Assembly (NCBI GenBank): GCA_902776945.1
Contig: CACYSH010000046.1
Location: 1 to 64,000, forward strand
Direction: 5' to 3'
From: an uncultured Ruminococcus sp.
GTDB lineage: Bacteria; Bacillota; Clostridia; Oscillospirales; Ruminococcaceae
Length of the DNA stretch: 64,000 nt
This document shows, piece after piece, positions 25,139 to 33,003 of the stretch. Below the pieces are notes generated by a model. It was given only the letters and a program-made list of their open reading frames with translations. It had not been told where the DNA came from and made no database searches. The stretch's first letter is position 1. Each line of letters starts with the position of its first letter. The position numbers and the translations under genes were made by a program.

Positions 25139-25470
25139 AAGCAAAGTGAGGGCAAAACCAAAAGTCTTGGGAAAGGGAGTCCTTCCCCCCGGAAAAGCCG
25201 GCGGCATTCGCAAGTTTACGGCAGAAAGAAAATTGAGCGGGACAGGCAAATTCTTTCCGGCAGGGAAAATCGTGCCGAACACGGGCGGGAGCAAGCCACC
25301 CGCCCTGCAAAGTGTGTATGGGCGGTCGAAAAATCTGTGAAGGCGCGGCAAATTCACGGGCGACTGCACAAACAAGTTCGTGCGATGCTCGCCCCTGCAA
25401 CACACGTTTTGTAATATAGCAAAGTGTTCTAAGGCGAACAGGTCGGGTCAAGCCCCGACCCTGCAAATCT
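25139..25470. repeat. Mosaic of spacer repeats
   Basis: GCAAAGTGAGGGCAAAACC with CAAAAGTCTTGGG (compare 17880 and 55594), a GGCGGGAGCAAGCCACCCGCC palindromic piece, and an AACAAGTTCGTGCGATGCTCGCC piece. No gene seen. Confidence 0.6.
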
Positions 25471-25474
25471 GTTT

Positions 25475-25852
25475 TTTCTGCCAAAAGGCAGCATAAGCTG
25501 CCAAAAGCAATCATAAGCTGCCAAATCTGCCTGATACTGATACAGATAATGATACTGAAAATGAAACTGATATTGATACTGTTATTGTTATTGAGAATGT
25601 CACTGTAATAAAATCCCACGCACACAACAACAGCGTATAACAAAGCCTTTCACAGTAACACGGGCAAGTCACAAATGACATTGTTATACAAAAGTATACA
25701 ATTGTATACAAAAGCATACAAAATATACTGATAATGATACTGTAACTGAAACAGATAATGAAACTGATATTGATACTGTTATTGTTATTGAGAATGGTAC
25801 TGATATTGTTACTGAGAATGGCAATGTGATAAAATCCCGCGCACACAACAAC
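25475..25852. repeat. Degenerate hexanucleotide repeat arrays, two related blocks
   Basis: Two blocks (about 25530-25610 and 25735-25830) are built of six-base units such as CTGATA, ATGATA, TTGATA, CTGTTA and TTGTTA kept in strict six-base phase, each ending in AAAATCCC followed by CGCACACAACAAC. Before them stands a direct repeat CATAAGCTGCCAAA (25491 and 25512), and between them a TATACAAAAG-rich stretch. An antisense frame through it encodes Ser-Val-Ile runs and looks artefactual. Confidence 0.75.
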
Positions 25853-25958
25853 GACAAATAATATAAATAAATCTGTAAATCTCAGATAAATCAATACTGC
25901 ACCAAAAACAAACATAAAAATTTGTGCAAAATGACTGAACAAGTTGGACAAAATTCAC

Positions 25959-25987
25959 TTGAAAAAATTCTGAAAGTATGTTAAAAT
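25959..25987 (+). promoter_or_regulatory. Promoter of the receiver gene
   Basis: TTGAAA (25959-25964), 17 bp, TAAAAT (25982-25987), 40 bp before the ATG. Confidence 0.7.
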
Positions 25988-26026
25988 AGTAAGTGTAAAT
26001 CTTTTTTCGGAACTGGAGGAAAACAG

Positions 26027-26407
26027 ATGAATATTGAAGATATAAAGGTAATGGTCTGCGATGACTCGATGTTTGCAAGAAAAAGCATGGTGATGTTCAT
26101 TACATCGCTGGGCGTAAAGCAGATCATCGAGGCGGCTGACGGTCAGCAGGCAATAGACAAGTACGCCGAAAACAAGCCCGATGTGGTTTTTATGGACATA
26201 GTTATGCCCGTCGTTACGGGTATCGACGCGCTGATAAAGATCAAGGAGACCGACCCTGCCGCGAGGGTCATCATGGCTTCGTCGATAGGTACCCAGCAGT
26301 ACCTTAAATCGGCGATAAAGGCGGGCGCTGCCGACTTTTTGCAGAAGCCCATTACCAACGATCAGGTTAAGCAGATACTGGAAAACGTGTGCAAAGGGGT
26401 GATCTGA
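26027..26407 (+). CDS. Stand-alone CheY-like response regulator
   Basis: 126-residue receiver domain without output domain. Acidic pair in VMVCDDSMFARK (~9-12), phospho-acceptor Asp in VVFMDIVMPVVTG (~54), Ser in IMASSIG, Lys in FLQKPI. Closest in style to CheY of chemotaxis or related phosphorelays. RBS CTGGAGGAA. It is followed after 2 bp by a CheX-like protein, so the pair probably forms a receiver/phosphatase unit. No histidine kinase, flagellar or Che genes are nearby. Confidence 0.92.
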   Translation: MNIEDIKVMVCDDSMFARKSMVMFITSLGVKQIIEAADGQQAIDKYAENKPDVVFMDIVMPVVTGIDALIKIKETDPAARVIMASSIGTQQYLKSAIKAGAADFLQKPITNDQVKQILENVCKGVI

Positions 26408-26409
26408 TA

Positions 26410-27291
26410 ATGTTTTCACAGTTCTTCGGAGGGTATCTTTTAAATCATAATATCGTAAGCCGCGAGCAGCTTTCACGCGCTCTCGACGAAAAGAAAAACA
26501 CCCGCATGAGACTGGGTGTGCTGGCGATCAATGAGGGGCTTATGACCTCTGAACAGGTAGAACACGTTAATGTGATGCAGCAGACGGTCGATCTGCGTTT
26601 CGGCGACCTTGCCGTGCAGCTGGGCTATCTTAAAGAGCAGGACGTGGACGACCTTCTTCACAAGCAGCCGACGGACTATCTTCTGCTCGGGCAGGCGCTC
26701 GTAAATATGGGTGCGCTCTCGAACGAGGGCTTCGAAAGGGCTATCAACGACTACAAGGCGACTCTGAAGCTCGATGACGACGACATCTCGGGCGACCAGT
26801 ACGACGCGCTTTCGTCTATGGTGTCGGAGTTCTATCATTTCAGCACCGCACGCAACGCCCGCCTGTACACAAACTATGTCACGCTGCTGTTCAAGAGCCT
26901 TATCCGCTTTATCGGCGATGATTTCACGCCGCTTGACGCTTCTATCTGCCGCACGGCGGAGGGTGCCTGCATCGTCCGTCAGCTGATAAACGGCGCGTAT
27001 AAGGGACAGACGATCATCAGCGCCGAGCCTGACGAATACCGCTGCTTCGCCAGGCGCTTCGCTAAGGAAGCCTATTTCGAGTCGGACGAGTTCGACGACG
27101 CGAGCGTTTCGGAGTTCCTGAACGTCATCAACGGTCTCTACGCGGTGAATGAATCCAACGAGACAGGCACCGAGATAGGGCTTGAACCGCTTGCGCTCTT
27201 CCGCAATGAAGATGTACCGCTGGGCGAGGAGGCTTTCAGCATACCCGTGCAGTTCACCTTCGGCGAGGTGGAATTTATCGTGGCGTTCTGA
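26410..27291 (+). CDS. CheX-like phosphatase-domain protein with N-terminal MshEN/GspE-N-like repeats
   Basis: 293 residues. The N-terminal half has two or three helical repeats of the form NHNIVSREQLSRALDEKK..RLGVLAINEGLMTSEQV, like the GspE-N/MshEN fold, which in some proteins binds cyclic-di-GMP. The C-terminal half (~130-293) looks like a CheC/CheX phosphatase domain, with SEFLNVINGLYA carrying the ExxN pair and a Pro 22 residues after the Asn, close to the family signature. It would dephosphorylate the adjacent receiver. ATG 26410 is chosen because it follows GGGGTGATC at proper spacing. Confidence 0.7.
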   Translation: MFSQFFGGYLLNHNIVSREQLSRALDEKKNTRMRLGVLAINEGLMTSEQVEHVNVMQQTVDLRFGDLAVQLGYLKEQDVDDLLHKQPTDYLLLGQALVNMGALSNEGFERAINDYKATLKLDDDDISGDQYDALSSMVSEFYHFSTARNARLYTNYVTLLFKSLIRFIGDDFTPLDASICRTAEGACIVRQLINGAYKGQTIISAEPDEYRCFARRFAKEAYFESDEFDDASVSEFLNVINGLYAVNESNETGTEIGLEPLALFRNEDVPLGEEAFSIPVQFTFGEVEFIVAF

Positions 27292-28067
27292 TGAACGGCG
27301 GTGAATTAGGCGGTTATTCCGCGCTTCTTGACGAATATGTATCCGAATGTGTGCGAATATTCGGACAGAATCTTTCGGGGATATATTTGCACGGCTCGGC
27401 AGTCATGGGGTGCTTCAACCCGAAAAACAGCGACCTTGATATTATCGTTGCCGTGAAGGGAAGTATTTCTGACGATATAAAGCGGCAGTTTATGGAAATG
27501 ACTGTCGCAATGAACGAACGCGCTCCCGCAAAGGGGATCGAAGTCAGCGTTGTAAAAGCGGAGTTTTGCGGGACGTTTGTTTACCCAACGCCATTCGAAC
27601 TTCATTTTTCGTCGGGAACGCTTGACTGGTACCGTCGCAGCCCCGATGAATATATTGCAAAAATGAACGGTACCGACAAAGACCTTGCGGCGCACTTCAC
27701 CATAATAAAGCAGAGGGGGCGGGCGCTTTACGGCATACCTGCCCGTGAAGCCTTCGGCGAGGTCAGCCGCGAAGATTATATCGACAGTATCTGGTACGAT
27801 ATTGAAAATGCCCGTTATGATATTACGGAAGACCCGATGTACTATATCCTGAATTTGTCAAGAGTGCTGGCTTTCTGCAATGAAGAGCTTTTGCTTTCAA
27901 AGAAAGAGGGCGGCGAATGGGGCGCGTCCCACCTGCCTGAGCGTTTTCGTGAGCTTCTTGACGCGGCTGTTGCCGAGTACGGTTCGGGGATCCCGCAAAG
28001 CTATGACGCGGCGCTTGCCGCCGATTACGCAGATTATATGCTGGCTAAGATCGGCGCTTTTCGTTAG
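27291..28067 (+). CDS. AadA/ANT-like aminoglycoside nucleotidyltransferase family protein
   Basis: 258 residues. The nucleotidyltransferase core GIYLHGSAVMGCFNPKNSDL then DIIV gives the GSxxxG...DxD metal site; the C-terminal helical domain (SREDYIDSIWYDIENA, YYILNLSRVLAFCNE) matches the streptomycin/spectinomycin adenylyltransferase layout. Such enzymes adenylylate aminoglycosides, but chromosomal relatives are often of unproven activity. The ATG overlaps the previous stop by one base (TGATG), implying translational coupling to the CheX-like gene. Confidence 0.8.
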   Translation: MNGGELGGYSALLDEYVSECVRIFGQNLSGIYLHGSAVMGCFNPKNSDLDIIVAVKGSISDDIKRQFMEMTVAMNERAPAKGIEVSVVKAEFCGTFVYPTPFELHFSSGTLDWYRRSPDEYIAKMNGTDKDLAAHFTIIKQRGRALYGIPAREAFGEVSREDYIDSIWYDIENARYDITEDPMYYILNLSRVLAFCNEELLLSKKEGGEWGASHLPERFRELLDAAVAEYGSGIPQSYDAALAADYADYMLAKIGAFR

Positions 28068-28335
28068 TAACGCTCTTTTAGGGACGTGCTTTTGCCCGTT
28101 CTTTTACCGGAACCGTGTTTACCCATAACAACTGTTTCGACGAGGGTAGATTCTGTGTTTTTAATTTTTTAATAATGGGTATCTCTAAAAACCTATCTTT
28201 TTGCAGTTTTCATACTTGAAAAAGCACGCAAATACGTTATTATAATTTGAAAATCAGGGGTTTTTAGAGATTCGTCTATTTGTTAATGTTTGGTGGGAAA
28301 TGGAAAAGAAGATGGAAAAGAAGGAGATTTTTTAA

Positions 28336-28797
28336 ATGGATAACAATCAGTATAATTCCGATTACAACCCGTATCAGCAGGGACAGCCCGGCGTTCAGCA
28401 GCAATATTACGGGCAGCCGCAGGGACAGCCTGGCGTTCAGCAGCAATATTACGGACAGCCGCAGGGACAGCCCGGCGTTCAGCAGCAGTTTTACGGACAG
28501 CCGCAGAATCAGTATCCCTACTATGATCAGCAGGCGCAGTATGGCGCACAGCAGTATTATATGGAGCAGGCGGGAAAAATGCCCAATGTCAACTTATATT
28601 TTATTTTGGTTATTCTTGGCTTTGTGCTGGGTATAATTTGGGGTGCTTTGTCTATCAGCCCTTACAATAGGATGAAGCAGGCGGTCGCTATGAACAACTA
28701 TTCCGAGGCTCAGAGCTGCGCCAAGAAGATACGGACTTTTGCGCTCATCGGTCTCGCGGTCAATATAATAGTGTTTATTGGAAGAATGGCTGGGTAA
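28336..28797 (+). CDS. CD225/dispanin-like small membrane protein with Gln-Pro-Gly repeats
   Basis: 153 residues. The N-terminal third holds tandem 13-residue repeats GQPGVQQQYYGQP, encoded by near-identical 39 bp DNA repeats at ~28381-28500. The C-terminal part has two hydrophobic helices with the dispanin-like segment ISPYNRMKQAVAMNNYSEAQ then CAKKIRTFALIGLA between and into the second. Function unknown; bacterial relatives are often encoded near secretion or sporulation genes. RBS AAGGAG, ATG 28336. The 28068-28335 spacer has nothing clear beyond an AT-rich promoter-like stretch near 28240. Confidence 0.72.
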   Translation: MDNNQYNSDYNPYQQGQPGVQQQYYGQPQGQPGVQQQYYGQPQGQPGVQQQFYGQPQNQYPYYDQQAQYGAQQYYMEQAGKMPNVNLYFILVILGFVLGIIWGALSISPYNRMKQAVAMNNYSEAQSCAKKIRTFALIGLAVNIIVFIGRMAG

Positions 28798-28893
28798 GGC
28801 GAGAGGCATTCACGGACGCGCAATGCACGCCCCCTACACTACTTGAAAAATGGGACGGGCATTTTTTGCCCGTTCTTTTTGTAATGCCGCTAA

Positions 28894-29076
28894 TACTATT
28901 TAATCATCAATCCATAGACAATGGCATGAACTTTGTTCATGCAGGCGGCTATCGTTCCGTCACTCTGCGTTGCACGCCCTTGCCGTGCGCCGTGCGACAG
29001 CACGGCTGCGGACGTGCGCCTTGATTGACGAAACGCTATCCACCAATCTTGTCTATGCCTTGATGATTAAATAGTA
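28894..29076. repeat. MITE-like palindromic element, family B, copy 1
   Basis: 183 bp with 28 bp terminal inverted repeats (28894-28921 and 29049-29076, 26 of 28 paired). The interior has a GGCATGAAC...GTTCATGC palindrome and CGGCTATCGTT, both shared with copy 2 at 55377-55579. The arms differ between copies but remain complementary within each. No clear target-site duplication and no reading frame. Confidence 0.85.
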
Positions 29077-29212
29077 TAAGTGGGAGAAATACAGGACAGA
29101 TAAGACCGTATAGGCAAAATTATGTGCAATGTCTACAAAAAATTACACTAAACATTGTACAGAATTTTAATGAGAAATTTCTATGAAAACTATGGAATTT
29201 TGAGCGAAAATC

Positions 29213-29221
29213 TGATATAAT
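29213..29221 (+). promoter_or_regulatory. Extended -10 promoter of ppdK
   Basis: TGATATAAT, an extended -10 box, about 100 bp before the ATG. The -35 box is poor (TGGAAT at 29193). A long leader of ~90 nt follows, with no recognised riboswitch. Confidence 0.55.
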
Positions 29222-29319
29222 ATATGTATGACACTATGTCCGCTCACAAGGCGGGCATGACAGCGGGTATTTTCCGTCTATAAGAATGTCAAAAATTTTT
29301 TATTGGAGGTTTTCTACCA

Positions 29320-31956
29320 ATGGCAAAGAAGTATTGTTATCTGTTCACCGAAGGTAACGCAAACATGAGAGAGCTTCTCGGCGGTAAGGGCGCTAACCTG
29401 GCAGAGATGACCAACATCGGTCTCCCCGTTCCCCAGGGCTTCACTATCACTACCGAGGCTTGCACTCAGTACTATGAGGACGGCAGAGAGATCAACGCCG
29501 AGATCCAGAAGGAGATCAACGAGTACATCGTTAAGATGGAAGAGATCACCGGCAAGAAGTTCGGCGATAAGGAAAACCCGCTGCTCGTATCGGTTCGCTC
29601 CGGTGCAAGAGCTTCCATGCCCGGCATGATGGACACTATCCTTAACCTCGGTCTCAATGAGGACGTTGTAAACGTAATTGCTGAGAAGTCCAACAATCCG
29701 AGATGGGCTTGGGACTGTTACAGAAGATTTATCCAGATGTACTCCGACGTTGTTATGGAAGTCGGCAAGAAGTACTTCGAAGAGCTTATCGACGCTATGA
29801 AGGCTAAGAAGGGCGTTACTCAGGACGTTGAGCTTGACGCTGACGATCTGAAAGAGCTTGCTAACCAGTTCAAGGCTGAGTACAAGAGCAAGATCGGCGC
29901 TGATTTCCCTGTTGACCCCAAGGAGCAGCTCATGGGCGCTATCAAGGCTGTATTCCGTTCCTGGGACAACCCCAGAGCTAACGTTTACAGACGTGACAAC
30001 GACATTCCTTACAGCTGGGGTACCGCTGTAAACGTACAGTCGATGGCATTCGGCAACATGGGCGACGACTGCGGCACCGGCGTTGCGTTCACCCGCGACC
30101 CTGCTACCGGCGCTAAGGGTCTGTTCGGCGAGTTCCTGACCAATGCTCAGGGCGAAGACGTTGTTGCGGGCGTTCGTACTCCTATGCACATCTCCGAAAT
30201 GGCGGACAAGTTCCCCGAGGCTTTCAAGCAGTTCAACGAGGTTTGCGCTACGCTTGAAAATCATTACAGAGATATGCAGGATATGGAGTTCACCGTAGAA
30301 CACGGCAAGCTCTATATGCTCCAGACCAGAAACGGCAAGAGAACCGCTCAGGCTGCTCTTAAGATCGCCTGCGACCTCGTTGACGAGGGTATGCGCACCG
30401 AGAAGGAAGCCGTTGCTATGATCGACCCGAGAAACCTCGACACCCTGCTCCACCCGCAGTTCGACGCTAAGGCTCTTAAGGCTGCTACTCCTATGGGCAA
30501 GGGTCTCGGCGCTTCCCCCGGAGCTGCCTGCGGTAAGATCGTATTCACCGCTGACGACGCTGAGGTTTGGGCAGGCAAGGGCGAAAAGGTCGTTCTCGTT
30601 CGTCTTGAGACCTCTCCCGAGGACATCACCGGTATGAAGGTATCTCAGGGTATCCTCACCGTTCGCGGCGGTATGACCTCTCACGCTGCTGTTGTTGCCC
30701 GTGGTATGGGTACCTGCTGCGTATCCGGCTGCTCCGAGATCACTATGGACGAAGCTAACAAGAAGTTCACTCTCGGCGGCAAGGAGTTCCACGAGGGCGA
30801 CTACATCTCGATCGACGGCTCCACCGGTAACATCTATGACGGCATCATTCCTACCGTTGACGCTACTATCGCGGGCGAGTTCGGCAGGATCATGGGCTGG
30901 GCTGACAAGTACAGAAAGCTCAAGGTAAGAACCAACGCTGATACTCCTGCCGACGCTAAGAAGGCAAGAGAACTGGGCGCTGAGGGTATCGGTCTTTGCA
31001 GAACCGAGCATATGTTCTTCGAAGCAAGCAGAATCGCTGCTTTCAGAGAGATGATCTGCGCTGATACCGTTGAAGAGAGAGAAGCTGCTCTCGCTAAGAT
31101 CGAGCCGATGCAGCAGGGCGACTTCGAGGCTCTCTATGAGGCTCTTGAAGGCAATCCTGTTACCATTCGTTTCCTCGATCCGCCTCTGCACGAGTTCGTT
31201 CCCACTGAGGAGGACGACATCGCTGCTCTCGCTAAGGCACAGGGCAAGAGCGTTGAGGACATCAAGGCTATTATCGCTTCTCTGCACGAGTTCAACCCGA
31301 TGATGGGTCACAGAGGCTGCCGTCTGACCGTAACCTATCCCGAGATCGCCAAGATGCAGACAAGCGCTGTGATCAAGGCTGCTATCAACGTTAAGAAGGC
31401 TCATCCCGACTGGAACGTTAAGCCCGAGATCATGATCCCGCTGGTAGGCGACGTTAAGGAGTTCAAGTTCGTTAAGAAGATCGTTGTAGCTACCGCTGAC
31501 GCTATAATCAAGGAAGCCGGCTCCGACCTGACCTACGAAGTAGGTACCATGATAGAGATCCCGAGAGCTGCCCTGACCGCTGACGAGATCGCTGCTGAGG
31601 CTGATTTCTTCTGCTTTGGTACCAACGACCTGACTCAGATGACCTTCGGCTTCTCGCGTGACGATGCAGGCAAGTTCCTCGGCGCTTACTATGATTCGAA
31701 GATCTACGAGAACGATCCGTTCGCCAAGCTCGACACCACCGGCGTTGGCAAGCTGATGAAGATGGCTCTCGATCTCGGCAAGCCTGTAAACAGCAAGCTC
31801 CACTGCGGTATCTGCGGTGAGCACGGCGGCGACCCGACATCTGTTGAGTTCTGCCACAAGATCGGTCTTGACTATGTATCCTGCTCGCCTTTCCGCGTGC
31901 CGATCGCAAGACTGGCTGCTGCTCAGGCTGCAATCAGCGAAGCGGGAAATAAGTAA
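29320..31956 (+). CDS. ppdK: Pyruvate, phosphate dikinase
   Basis: Interconverts pyruvate + ATP + Pi and PEP + AMP + PPi; in ruminococci it usually runs glycolytically with PPi. 878 residues, full length. N-terminal nucleotide-binding domain (LLGGKGANLAEMTNIGLPVP), swivelling domain with the phospho-His in GGMTSHAAVVARGMGTCCVSG (His ~459), and C-terminal PEP-binding barrel (GLCRTEHMFFE, FCFGTNDLTQMTFGFSRDD, CGICGEHGGDP). The codon choice is strongly biased compared with neighbours (AAG, CTC, GCT), a sign of very high expression; this also keeps the antisense frame open along the entire gene. Confidence 0.97.
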   Translation: MAKKYCYLFTEGNANMRELLGGKGANLAEMTNIGLPVPQGFTITTEACTQYYEDGREINAEIQKEINEYIVKMEEITGKKFGDKENPLLVSVRSGARASMPGMMDTILNLGLNEDVVNVIAEKSNNPRWAWDCYRRFIQMYSDVVMEVGKKYFEELIDAMKAKKGVTQDVELDADDLKELANQFKAEYKSKIGADFPVDPKEQLMGAIKAVFRSWDNPRANVYRRDNDIPYSWGTAVNVQSMAFGNMGDDCGTGVAFTRDPATGAKGLFGEFLTNAQGEDVVAGVRTPMHISEMADKFPEAFKQFNEVCATLENHYRDMQDMEFTVEHGKLYMLQTRNGKRTAQAALKIACDLVDEGMRTEKEAVAMIDPRNLDTLLHPQFDAKALKAATPMGKGLGASPGAACGKIVFTADDAEVWAGKGEKVVLVRLETSPEDITGMKVSQGILTVRGGMTSHAAVVARGMGTCCVSGCSEITMDEANKKFTLGGKEFHEGDYISIDGSTGNIYDGIIPTVDATIAGEFGRIMGWADKYRKLKVRTNADTPADAKKARELGAEGIGLCRTEHMFFEASRIAAFREMICADTVEEREAALAKIEPMQQGDFEALYEALEGNPVTIRFLDPPLHEFVPTEEDDIAALAKAQGKSVEDIKAIIASLHEFNPMMGHRGCRLTVTYPEIAKMQTSAVIKAAINVKKAHPDWNVKPEIMIPLVGDVKEFKFVKKIVVATADAIIKEAGSDLTYEVGTMIEIPRAALTADEIAAEADFFCFGTNDLTQMTFGFSRDDAGKFLGAYYDSKIYENDPFAKLDTTGVGKLMKMALDLGKPVNSKLHCGICGEHGGDPTSVEFCHKIGLDYVSCSPFRVPIARLAAAQAAISEAGNK

Positions 31957-32118
31957 TTCCACGATAGACCGCGTATTTTCAAGCGATTTTGAGTTAGTCC
32001 ATGTACACACATTTACTCTTGAGGACGCGAAAAAGTATCTTTATGCTGATTCGACGAGTCGCAGAGTTCATTGGTGGGAGGATATAACAATAAAAATATT
32101 TGTTTGAACGCAAAATAT

Positions 32119-32156
32119 AAGAGCTGTTGCTTTCGGGCAGCAGCTCTTTTTTATTT
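32119..32156 (+). terminator. Terminator downstream of ppdK
   Basis: AGAGCTGTTGC, a TTTCGG loop, GCAGCAGCTCT and a T-run. The 31957-32118 stretch between stop and terminator contains no supported gene. Confidence 0.85.
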
Positions 32157-32202
32157 ATTTGGCGTAAATAGCGTTTTGTTTTGACATAACTATCAGCATA
32201 TC

Positions 32203-32646
32203 GTGACAGATGAGGTATTTGCTCATATAGGACTTATACATATAAAAACGACAATGTTTGAAATGAGAGGCTACTTTGAAAATGCTCCCGAACTGAAAAG
32301 CGATGTAAGAGCACTTATAAAATCCTATTCTCAGTTTGAGATGCAGAAAAACATGATGTCGATTGCTCCGTCTGAGTTTATCGAAGGGCTTGATCTTGAA
32401 ATGATGTACCGAAGATTCAATATAAGGTCAAAAAACTTTATCACAGTATTTCGCATAAGACAGATGGTTAGGGAGCTTCGCTCGGCGATAACGGTAGTAT
32501 TCAGAATGTTCGTAGCTCTTCTGGTGATAATGCTGGGGCTTGACAGCTATGTTATGTGCAAAGCCCTGAAGGAGAATAATTCGGCAGATACCCACTATGA
32601 ATATATGTACCTTTACAAGTATCCCGACAAAGAAGTTCCCGCATGA
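32203..32646 (+). CDS. Hypothetical protein with one membrane helix
   Basis: 147 residues from a GTG start; ATG 32254 is an alternative and neither has a clear ribosome site. A charged helical N-terminal part (~1-100) is followed by one hydrophobic helix (MFVALLVIMLGLDSYVMC) and a short polar tail with Tyr-rich HYEYMYLYKYPD. No family recognised. Confidence 0.45.
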   Translation: MTDEVFAHIGLIHIKTTMFEMRGYFENAPELKSDVRALIKSYSQFEMQKNMMSIAPSEFIEGLDLEMMYRRFNIRSKNFITVFRIRQMVRELRSAITVVFRMFVALLVIMLGLDSYVMCKALKENNSADTHYEYMYLYKYPDKEVPA

Positions 32647-32800
32647 GGAGAGGGCGCATATATATCGGCATGATGCCGAACAGAAAGCGTGAGCGTTTGC
32701 TTTATGCTGCGGTACCGCTGATAGGGCTTGCCTACCGAAGTTTTCTTACGGACAGTGATTATGTCAAGCCCTTTTTTACTATTTTTTATGGTTGCTTTTA

Positions 32801-33003
32801 TTACCGCTTCACAGCGCAGAAATAAACGATCGAGCCGTCAACATTAAATTCTTTCAGATCGTACACCTTTTCAAGTCTTCTTTTAAGCTGATTTTCGGAA
32901 TCAAACGGCGGTGTGAACCAGCCTTTCTTAACAAGAACACGGCTGACAAGGCTGTCAGTAATTGCCGATCTGCCTTTGATATAGTAACAGCCGATACTAT
33001 GTC
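32801..33003 (-). pseudogene. Out-of-frame C-terminal remnant of the second methyltransferase domain
   Basis: In the alternative minus-strand frame the DNA encodes GCYYIKGRSA ... KKGWFTPPFDSEN ... GSIVYFCAVKR and stops at 32801. These are the expected last ~60 residues of a ubiE-like methyltransferase. The frame used by the intact upstream coding sequence departs from the family right after FDIV, at about 33000, so a deletion that also shifted the frame probably removed ~40 codons. Confidence 0.7.

Noticed and set aside
25475..25852. CRISPR array
   Set aside because: Units are six bases and degenerate, with no spacers and no cas genes in the window.
25511..25951. Antisense frame with Ser-Val-Ile repeats through the hexanucleotide blocks
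   Set aside because: Follows from six-base periodicity; no ribosome site, and the composition changes abruptly outside the blocks.
28894..29076. Family B element as a simple intrinsic terminator
   Set aside because: Far too long, no T-run at either end, and a second copy with changed but still pairing arms argues for an element.
29314..32010. An antisense frame of ~898 codons covering all of ppdK
   Set aside because: It mirrors the biased codons of a highly expressed gene (RNY-type bias keeps the complement open). It has no ribosome site or recognisable domains.
32643..32825. Small plus-strand frame after the hypothetical protein at 32203
   Set aside because: Overlaps the remnant of the methyltransferase on the other strand and has no ribosome site or conserved look.
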